From Verrucomicrobia bacterium UBA3750 (lineage in GTDB: Bacteria; Verrucomicrobiota; Kiritimatiellia; RFP12; UBA1067), in the NCBI GenBank assembly GCA_002371755.1, contig DFGM01000169.1, positions 1-10,535 on the forward strand: a DNA stretch of 10,535 bases, written 5' to 3'. This document shows positions 6,731 through 10,535 of this stretch, one piece after another. The notes under the pieces were generated by a model, which ran no database searches, had not been told where the DNA came from, and worked only from the letters and a program-made list of their open reading frames with translations. The position numbers and the translations under genes were made by a program. Within the stretch, counting starts at the first letter, position 1; each line of letters begins with the position of its first letter.

Positions 6731-7311
6731 ATCGTTCCTTTCGAAGAAGGGATGCCGGTTTCGAGCGGATCCAACGCCTTCGCCTGACGCAAAGCGCGCG
6801 CAAACGACTTGAAAAATCCCTCGCATGCGTGATGCGTCTCGTCACCGTATATCTGACGAAGATGGATGTTCATCCGCCCTTCCACGCTCACAGCGCGGAA
6901 GAACTCCTCGATCAGTTTGACCTCGAAATCCTTCACCATCATGTGCTTCATGGGCGAAACCATCACCAGAAACGGCCTGCCGCCAAGATCTACAGAAGTT
7001 TCGCAAAGCGTCTCGTCCATGGGAATGGAGGCGAAACCGTACCTTGTGATGCCGCGCCTGTCGCCGAGCGCCTTGTTTAGTGCCGCACCCAACACGAGCC
7101 CCACATCCTCCACCGTGTGGTGGTAGTCGACTTCCAAATCGCCCTTTGCCTTGACGGTTAGATCGATCAACGCATGCTTCTTGAGGAGTTCGAGCATATG
7201 GTTGAAAAATCCAATGCCGGTATCAATCTCGCCTTTCCCCGAACCGTCAAGGTCGAGGGAGAGCGAGATTTGAGTCTCTCTGGTATTGCGCTCTAATTCG
7301 GCAGTTCTCAT
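6727..7311 (-). CDS. hisB: Imidazoleglycerol-phosphate dehydratase HisB (histidine biosynthesis)
   Basis: A 194-residue monofunctional HisB, which dehydrates imidazole glycerol phosphate to imidazole acetol phosphate using two Mn ions per site. Metal and catalytic motifs are intact: TGIGFFNHML (H38), DYHHTVEDVG (H64, H65, E68) and GDETHHACEGFFKSFARAL (H160, H161, E164). Length matches stand-alone HisB without the histidinol-phosphatase domain found in enterobacteria. The Shine-Dalgarno is weak; AAGGAA sits about 15 bases upstream. It is first in a two-gene hisBA transcript with a good promoter at 7356-7384. In many genomes hisH lies between hisB and hisA; here the two overlap directly, so the HisH-HisF synthase must be encoded elsewhere. 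Confidence 0.95.
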   Translation of the reverse strand: MRTAELERNTRETQISLSLDLDGSGKGEIDTGIGFFNHMLELLKKHALIDLTVKAKGDLEVDYHHTVEDVGLVLGAALNKALGDRRGITRYGFASIPMDETLCETSVDLGGRPFLVMVSPMKHMMVKDFEVKLIEEFFRAVSVEGRMNIHLRQIYGDETHHACEGFFKSFARALRQAKALDPLETGIPSSKGTI

Positions 7312-7355
7312 GAGTGAAGCTTCGATTTCCTTGCTTTCTCTCCGTTACGCTTATT

Positions 7356-7384
7356 ATTATACCAAATCTGCGGCATCGTGTCAC
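7356..7384 (-). promoter_or_regulatory. Sigma70-type promoter for hisBA
   Basis: Reading the minus strand, GTGACA (7384-7379, five of six matches to TTGACA), a 17-bp spacer and a perfect TATAAT (7361-7356) predict transcription starting near 7349 and a leader of roughly 38 nt. The first base of the -35 box is the end of a run of nine G on this strand (C9 at 7384-7392). The leader is too short for a his-type leader peptide attenuator. Confidence 0.75.
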
Positions 7385-7455
7385 CCCCCCCCGCCGCCGG
7401 GGCGGCAGGGTTTACGCACTAGACGTTGCCCGACCCGCCCGAAGGGGTAGAGCGA

Positions 7456-7620
7456 CCAATGCCCATCACTCCCGAATCCAATGCCCATTGAATTGGAATC
7501 CAATGCCCATTGGATTCCCGACCAATGCCCATTGGATTCCCGACCAATGCCCATTGAATTCCCGACCAATGCCCATTGAATTCCCGACCAATGCCCATTG
7601 GATTCCCGGGCAATGCCCAT
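7456..7620 (+). repeat. Tandem array of 22-bp repeats with internal dyad symmetry
   Basis: Seven well-conserved units and one degraded unit follow head to tail with an exact 22-bp period, starting at 7456, 7478, 7500, 7522, 7544, 7566, 7588 and 7610. The core is CCAATGCCCATTGG, in which CCAATG and CATTGG are inverted around CC; the rest of the unit is ATTCCCGA. Variants are TTGG or TTGA in the core, and the outer copies have diverged. Around the third copy the dyad reaches 11-bp arms (7495-7505 and 7508-7518). There are no unique spacers, so it is not a CRISPR array. Because 22 is not a multiple of three, open frames through it encode a 66-nt cycle and are artefacts. It separates two outward-facing promoters. 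Confidence 0.92.
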
Positions 7621-7624
7621 GGGT

Positions 7625-7668
7625 CGGACAACGGCTTGAGCCTCGGCTCAGCCGCTCTGCGCCGTCCG
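7625..7668 (+). repeat. Imperfect inverted repeat between the 22-bp array and the rightward promoter
   Basis: CGGAC (7625-7629), CGGC (7632-7635) and TGAG (7637-7640) face CTCA (7647-7650), GCCG (7651-7654) and GTCCG (7664-7668), with a six-base loop. It could form a bulged hairpin in RNA or a small cruciform in DNA. No U-run follows on either strand, so I do not call it an intrinsic terminator. Confidence 0.45.
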
Positions 7669-7709
7669 CGAGCCACGTGTGCCGCCGCGACTGTCTTTCC
7701 TGGGCACAT

Positions 7710-7739
7710 TTGACAGCTGCGTTGCGTTTGTGCTATAAT
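7710..7739 (+). promoter_or_regulatory. Near-consensus extended -10 promoter reading towards the structured RNA region and FRG gene
   Basis: A perfect TTGACA (7710-7715), an 18-bp spacer and a perfect TATAAT (7734-7739) preceded by TGC, giving an extended -10 (TGnTATAAT). Transcription should start near 7745-7747. This is the strongest promoter in the window, and such strength is usual for stable RNA genes. The next protein start is about 280 nt downstream, so the transcript begins with a long non-coding stretch. Confidence 0.8.
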
Positions 7740-7744
7740 TTACG

Positions 7745-7970
7745 GCGTTCTGCCCTGCGACGGGTGGAGCGCTAGATTTCCCGCGCGGGGAGGGTGAAGA
7801 GAAGCATCCCGAACCGCGGATGGGAGGCGTCGGGTAAAAGCCTCGGAAACTTGAACCTGAATGACGCATGAAGAGGACACTGCCGTCCGTGCAGTTTCGC
7901 CTCCTTTGATGTATCATTCAGAGGTCCATCTGAGGCACCTTACCCGATGCATCGGAGGAGGTGTCATTTT
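7745..7970 (+). ncRNA. Candidate structured RNA: attenuator-like leader or independent ncRNA
   Basis: No known riboswitch, 6S, SRP, RNase P or tmRNA signature was recognised. Self-complementarity is high. P1 pairs 7827-7837 with 7940-7950 (11 bp, one G-U). P2 pairs 7840-7847 with 7929-7936 (8 bp, one G-U). P3 pairs 7857-7864 with 7914-7921 (8 perfect bp). It continues inward with 7866-7869/7909-7912, 7870-7876/7900-7907 (one bulged C) and 7879-7883/7891-7895, closing a seven-base loop. This is about 43 bp in 124 nt. Upstream, smaller stems are possible (7784-7788 with 7814-7818). GAGGC at 7824-7828 can pair with GCCTC at 7840-7844, competing with P1 and P2, and 7934-7965 can form a terminator-like hairpin that takes the 3' strands of both. 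Ends are uncertain. It sits directly downstream of the strong promoter and upstream of the FRG gene. Confidence 0.55.
7934..7970 (+). terminator. Possible intrinsic terminator or attenuator hairpin
   Basis: GGCACCT (7934-7940) pairs with AGGTGTC (7959-7965, one G-U), and inside it the palindrome CCGATGCATCGG (7944-7955) forms a four-bp stem with a TGCA loop, leaving a 3x3 internal loop. ATTTTC follows, so the U-run is only four long, which makes termination uncertain. It is mutually exclusive with the P1 and P2 helices of the rod. Confidence 0.35.
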
Positions 7971-8005
7971 CCCCTCTCTAAATCCGATTGCAACGAGGAG
8001 GGGAA
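7969..8005 (+). other. Hairpin just upstream of the FRG gene, covering a purine-rich tract
   Basis: TTCCCCTC (7969-7976) is perfectly complementary to GAGGGGAA (7998-8005) around a 21-base loop, eight bp in all. The right arm covers the Shine-Dalgarno-like GAGGAGGGG (7995-8003). That tract is about 20 bases from ATG 8025, too far to be the normal ribosome site, and no start codon lies at a better distance. The hairpin may still affect access to the leader. Confidence 0.35.
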
Positions 8006-8024
8006 TAAGCGGTAAAGCGAACGG

Positions 8025-8963
8025 ATGCGGTGTAGGACAGTAGATGATATTGCGCGCGAGGCGTTGCGGATCATAGGCGAAGAGTCGTCTGTGCATCCAA
8101 AACCGCGTGCCGAGTTCTTCTTTCGTGGTGAAAGCAAGAACCATAAGTCTGACTACGACGATGAACCGCTTGGAACGGCGTTTCAGTCGCTATTGGACAG
8201 AAGAGGTTTAGCCAAATACGAGCGAGAACTTTACCAGGAGGCGATGCGTCTGAATGTTGCATCATTCGAGGAAGACCGCACAATGGTGGAGCGAGTTGCG
8301 CGGATGCAGCACTACCTTCTGCCGACACGTTTCTGCGACATGTCAACGAATGTTCTTCTCTCAACGCATTTCGCTTGCGGCGGTGGCGAGAAATCTGCGG
8401 AGAGGCGGGATAATGGACGCGACGGCTTCATTCGCGTAATGAAAGTGCGGGAAGACAAGATCAAGTCGTTTACGAGTGATATCATTATTGCCATATCCCA
8501 TTTGCCGCTTGTTGATGCAGAGAACATAAAGCCTTCGGAAACAAACGGCTTGGATTATCTCAGCTATGAAATCAAAAACACCCGTCCAGGCTTCAGTTAT
8601 GAGAGCGAAGGAATCGGCAGTTGGCTTAGAGAAGACATCCAGCAAGTTTGGGCGTTCAAACCGATGATGAATTCGCGGCGGATCCGCCGGCAGGGCGGGC
8701 TGTTTCTTGCTTTTGGATGTGGCGACAACAAGAAATCGCTTGAGCCGACGTTCTCGCCGTCTGATTACGGCAATCCATCTGCACCATCGTATGGCATCAA
8801 GCAGGTTGGCTATATTCGCATCGCGGCAGAGGCGAAGAAGGATATCCGCAAGCAACTTCGCTATTTCGGCATGGAAGCAGAGTCCGTCTATCCCGAACTT
8901 TCCAATGTCTGCGAAGAACTCGACAACCGTTTTATGGAAATAAAAAAGGAGGATAAACCATGA
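8025..8963 (+). CDS. FRG-domain protein
   Basis: A 312-residue protein spanning a full FRG domain, a family named for its N-terminal Phe-Arg-Gly motif and often found in accessory, phage-related and defence-linked loci; its biochemical role is not established to my knowledge. Visible signatures are AEFFFRGESKNH (F33-R34-G35), an acidic helix KYERELYQEA (64-73), MQHYLLPTRFCDMS (94-107, normally QHYGLPTRLLDWT) followed by FAC (116-118), RRIRRQGGLFLAFG (218-231), and the C-terminal KKDIRKQLRYFGMEAESVYP (271-290). ATG 8025 is the first possible start after an in-frame stop, but its Shine-Dalgarno is poor, unlike the strong ones downstream. Base composition is clearly less GC-rich than the left arm, suggesting transfer. 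The stop overlaps the next start (ATGA). Confidence 0.85.
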   Translation: MRCRTVDDIAREALRIIGEESSVHPKPRAEFFFRGESKNHKSDYDDEPLGTAFQSLLDRRGLAKYERELYQEAMRLNVASFEEDRTMVERVARMQHYLLPTRFCDMSTNVLLSTHFACGGGEKSAERRDNGRDGFIRVMKVREDKIKSFTSDIIIAISHLPLVDAENIKPSETNGLDYLSYEIKNTRPGFSYESEGIGSWLREDIQQVWAFKPMMNSRRIRRQGGLFLAFGCGDNKKSLEPTFSPSDYGNPSAPSYGIKQVGYIRIAAEAKKDIRKQLRYFGMEAESVYPELSNVCEELDNRFMEIKKEDKP

Positions 8964-9286
8964 GCGAGTATCATACAGAAGGATTTGTAAAGACAGTGTC
9001 TACGGATGTGAAAGAAGTGAGAATCTCGATTGAAGCGGCTTCGACATATCTCTTCGAGTCGAAGGAGAAAAATGAGGATGGCTCGTCAAGACGAAGAATC
9101 TTGCTCGTGACCGATGACGAGGACAATGCAAAAATTTATGTGGAAAACATAGCATTCAAGTTGAAGAAGAACGAACTTACTGCGCTTCTCATCGCTAAGG
9201 CAAACCATATGAAGGTACGGTTGAGTGTTGATGAAAAAGCGATTGAACATATTCCATTAGTCGTAAGCAAACTTGAAATGTTGTGA
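8960..9286 (+). CDS. Hypothetical protein (108 aa) coupled to the FRG gene
   Basis: I do not recognise this family. The protein is small, soluble and charged, with no signal peptide or membrane segment. It has an alternating pattern suggesting beta strands (VKTVSTDVKEVRISIEA; RRRILLVTDDEDNAKIYVE) around a charged loop (SKEKNEDGSSRRR, 34-46), then helical or strand segments to the end. AAGGAGG sits at an ideal distance before ATG 8960, and the start overlaps the FRG stop as ATGA, so the two proteins are probably made together. An accessory or neutralising partner of the FRG protein is possible from the coupling alone, but no motif supports it. Confidence 0.72.
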   Translation: MSEYHTEGFVKTVSTDVKEVRISIEAASTYLFESKEKNEDGSSRRRILLVTDDEDNAKIYVENIAFKLKKNELTALLIAKANHMKVRLSVDEKAIEHIPLVVSKLEML

Positions 9287-9310
9287 TGAACGGAACAAGG
9301 AGTAGACGAT

Positions 9311-9700
9311 ATGATAATCAATGAGCAGGGAAATGAAGTAAAGTGCACGAAAGCAGTTCCAACGGAAATGGTTTCAGAAGAGGAGCAGGAACTGATACGG
9401 GCTTATTTGCAAGGTGCAGTATATGCATGGTGCAATTGCAAGAAGCAAGAGGAATTCCGATTTGCAACGTTCTCGGGCGGAGACAATTACTATTGGGAAG
9501 GAACATATTTATATCCTCTCTACGATAATCAGCGTACGAGTGATAACGACAGGGCTGTTGCGGAAGCGGCAAAATATGGTGGAATGTTGCTGAAACAAGT
9601 TTTAGAGAAAGACAAGCGGGTATTTGCTGCAAGGAAAGTCCAAGCGTATGGAACTGCTTGGCGAGTCAATGTATATTCTTGGACCGGCAAATCACAGTAG
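9311..9700 (+). CDS. Hypothetical protein (129 aa) in the FRG gene cluster
   Basis: Not recognised. An acidic helix (SEEEQELIRAYLQGAVYAWCN, beginning near residue 22) is followed by an aromatic-rich segment (FRFATFSGGDNYYW, 49-62) with EGTYLYPLYDNQ, then an alanine-rich helix pair (RAVAEAAKYGGMLLKQVLEKDKRVF) and a short C-terminal strand. AYAWCNCK contains two cysteines two residues apart, without a second pair for metal binding. AAGGAG (9297-9302) precedes ATG 9311 by eight bases. It lies 24 bp after the previous gene, so it is likely co-transcribed. AT-richer composition than the left arm fits an acquired gene. Confidence 0.7.
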   Translation: MIINEQGNEVKCTKAVPTEMVSEEEQELIRAYLQGAVYAWCNCKKQEEFRFATFSGGDNYYWEGTYLYPLYDNQRTSDNDRAVAEAAKYGGMLLKQVLEKDKRVFAARKVQAYGTAWRVNVYSWTGKSQ

Positions 9701-9741
9701 TCACTTGCGTATCGTGCGATCTTGTGAAACAAGGAGGCAAT

Positions 9742-10041
9742 ATGGAAATTGAGGCTGCATCTACTCGCATAATCTACGATCCAATCTATGATCCAATCTA
9801 CATTGGAGATGAGAGGGCGGAATGCTGTAAGTACAAGGCGAGGGCGAATTTCATAGTGTTCAATGACCGTGGGGAATATGAGCGCAGGGATTACCTTGTT
9901 CTTGATGTTGTTTCGTCGTTTGAGATCGATGCGCGGCAAAGGGTTGTCGAGTTTTCTCAAACTCTTGATTGTGATATGGAACGACAAGGTGCGGATATGG
10001 AAATGGAACTTGTTGATGTTGTGGTTTCCGCCAAGCTTTAA
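9742..10041 (+). CDS. Hypothetical protein (99 aa) in the FRG gene cluster
   Basis: Not recognised. The start ATG 9742 follows a strong AAGGAGG (9731-9737); a longer frame from 9658 overlaps the previous gene and is not favoured. The N-terminus carries a duplicated tetrapeptide (IYDPIYDPIYIGDE, about 10-23) encoded by two near-identical 12-bp units. The rest looks beta-rich (ARANFIVFNDRGEYERRDYLVLDVVSSFEI) with a strongly acidic second half (DCDMERQGADMEMELVDVVV). There is no membrane segment or signal peptide. It lies 41 bp after the preceding gene and 12 bp before the secreted repeat protein, so it fits one operon. Confidence 0.66.
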   Translation: MEIEAASTRIIYDPIYDPIYIGDERAECCKYKARANFIVFNDRGEYERRDYLVLDVVSSFEIDARQRVVEFSQTLDCDMERQGADMEMELVDVVVSAKL

Positions 10042-10053
10042 AAAGGAGGGAAG

Positions 10054-10535
10054 ATGATGCATGATTCAATCAATAGGTTATTTACCCTTATGAGACACAA
10101 CCAGAATATTGCGAAGAGATTATGCTGCATTGTCGCACTGTATTCAATCTGCACATGTCAATTGTTGGCCTATACTACGACTGTTGATGGCATAACGTGG
10201 ACTTACACCGTATCGAATGGCAAGGCATCGCTTGGCGGTGGTTCTTCGTCAAGCCTGGCGGTTCCAACTTCCACAAAAGGTGCGCTAACAATTCCTTCCA
10301 CACTCGGTGGTTATACCGTGACGAGCATCGGGAGTTCGGCGTTCTACGAATGTAGCGGGCTTGTAAGCGTGACGATACCGGACAGCGTGACGAGTATCGG
10401 GTCTTATGCGTTCTCTCGCTGTAGCGGGCTAACGAGCGTGACGATACCCGACAGCGTGACGAGCATCGGGTCTTCAGCTTTCGCTGGCTGTAGCGGGCTA
10501 ACGAGCGTAACGATACCTGACAGTGTGACGAGCAT
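10054..10535 (+). CDS. Secreted BspA-like leucine-rich-repeat protein (3' partial)
   Basis: The first 160 residues of an exported protein cut by the window end. ATG 10054 follows AAAAAGGAGGG; ATG 10057 and the in-frame Met at 10090 are alternative starts. A basic stretch and hydrophobic core ([16 protein letters not shown]) suggest a signal peptide ending near LLA-YTT. After a short domain ([20 protein letters not shown]) come BspA/TpLRR-type leucine-rich repeats of 23 residues with the pattern [20 protein letters not shown]...C. At DNA level the repeats recur every 69 bp (TGT codons at 10351, 10420 and 10489) and are nearly identical, indicating recent expansion. Such proteins act at the cell surface in adhesion or ligand binding in other bacteria. 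A link to the FRG cluster is unproven. Confidence 0.88.
   Translation, partial: MMHDSINRLFTLMRHNQNIAKRLCCIVALYSICTCQLLAYTTTVDGITWTYTVSNGKASLGGGSSSSLAVPTSTKGALTIPSTLGGYTVTSIGSSAFYECSGLVSVTIPDSVTSIGSYAFSRCSGLTSVTIPDSVTSIGSSAFAGCSGLTSVTIPDSVTS

Noticed and set aside
7456..7620. CRISPR array
   Set aside because: The 22-bp units follow each other with no unique spacers, the period equals the unit, and no cas gene is present.
7381..7709. Two minus-strand open frames rich in NGHW/GIQWAL repeats
   Set aside because: They result from the stop-free repeat being open in several frames; no ribosome site or family match.
7314..7775. Plus-strand open frame of 153 codons across the repeat region
   Set aside because: It runs through the 22-bp repeats (not a multiple of three), crosses two promoters, and encodes only frame-rotated repeat peptides.
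7745..7970. Known RNA class (6S, SRP, tmRNA, RNase P, cobalamin, SAM, TPP or c-di-GMP riboswitch)
   Set aside because: None of the diagnostic conserved motifs I know for these classes was found; a divergent 6S-like RNA is not excluded without a covariance search.
7861..8043. Plus-strand 60-codon frame ahead of the FRG gene
   Set aside because: It lies within the strongly self-complementary RNA region, has no Shine-Dalgarno, and overlaps the FRG start in another frame.
8025..10535. Integrated phage or insertion sequence
   Set aside because: No integrase, transposase, terminal repeats or target duplication is visible, although lower GC suggests acquired DNA.

Overview
The window looks like a chromosomal segment from a Gram-negative, LPS-making bacterium of moderately high GC. 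The style of the gene set (an ApeO/ApeP-type ketosynthase and dehydratase, a Kdo transferase with an unusual signature, and a secreted BspA-like leucine-rich-repeat protein with 23-residue repeats) suggests the PVC group, most likely an uncultured gut or rumen Kiritimatiellota/Verrucomicrobiota lineage. This placement is inference from gene families, not a database result.

Left arm (1-6008, + strand): a tightly packed envelope locus. It opens with the 3' end of ruvA, then a PlsC-like acyltransferase, a GmhB-like heptose bisphosphate phosphatase, a weak candidate promoter, a NeuD/PglD-like hexapeptide acyltransferase, the Kdo transferase WaaA in frame with a membrane-anchored TPR protein, an ApeO-like ketosynthase and an ApeP-like hotdog dehydratase. 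Most junctions overlap (ATGA or GTGA style), implying translational coupling. Together the genes fit LPS inner-core synthesis plus a specialised acyl or polyene lipid.

Middle (6005-7311, - strand): hisB-hisA, convergent with the envelope operon so that the two stop codons overlap, and driven leftwards by a good sigma70-type promoter at 7356-7384.

Intergenic region (7312-8024, 713 bp): no convincing protein gene. It holds the hisBA promoter beside a nine-C tract, eight head-to-tail 22-bp repeats each with an internal dyad (7456-7620), an inverted repeat (7625-7668), a nearly ideal extended -10 promoter pointing right (7710-7739), and about 220 nt of sequence with strong self-complementarity. 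The main fold is a 124-nt rod (7827-7950). Two alternative hairpins, one terminator-like, use the same strands, so the region could be an attenuator leader or a stand-alone structured RNA.

Right arm (8025-10535, + strand): lower-GC accessory DNA with strong Shine-Dalgarno sites. It carries an FRG-domain protein, three small proteins I do not recognise, and the start of an exported leucine-rich-repeat protein cut by the window end. The structured RNA region with the FRG gene and its orphan neighbours is the best candidate here for an undescribed system.
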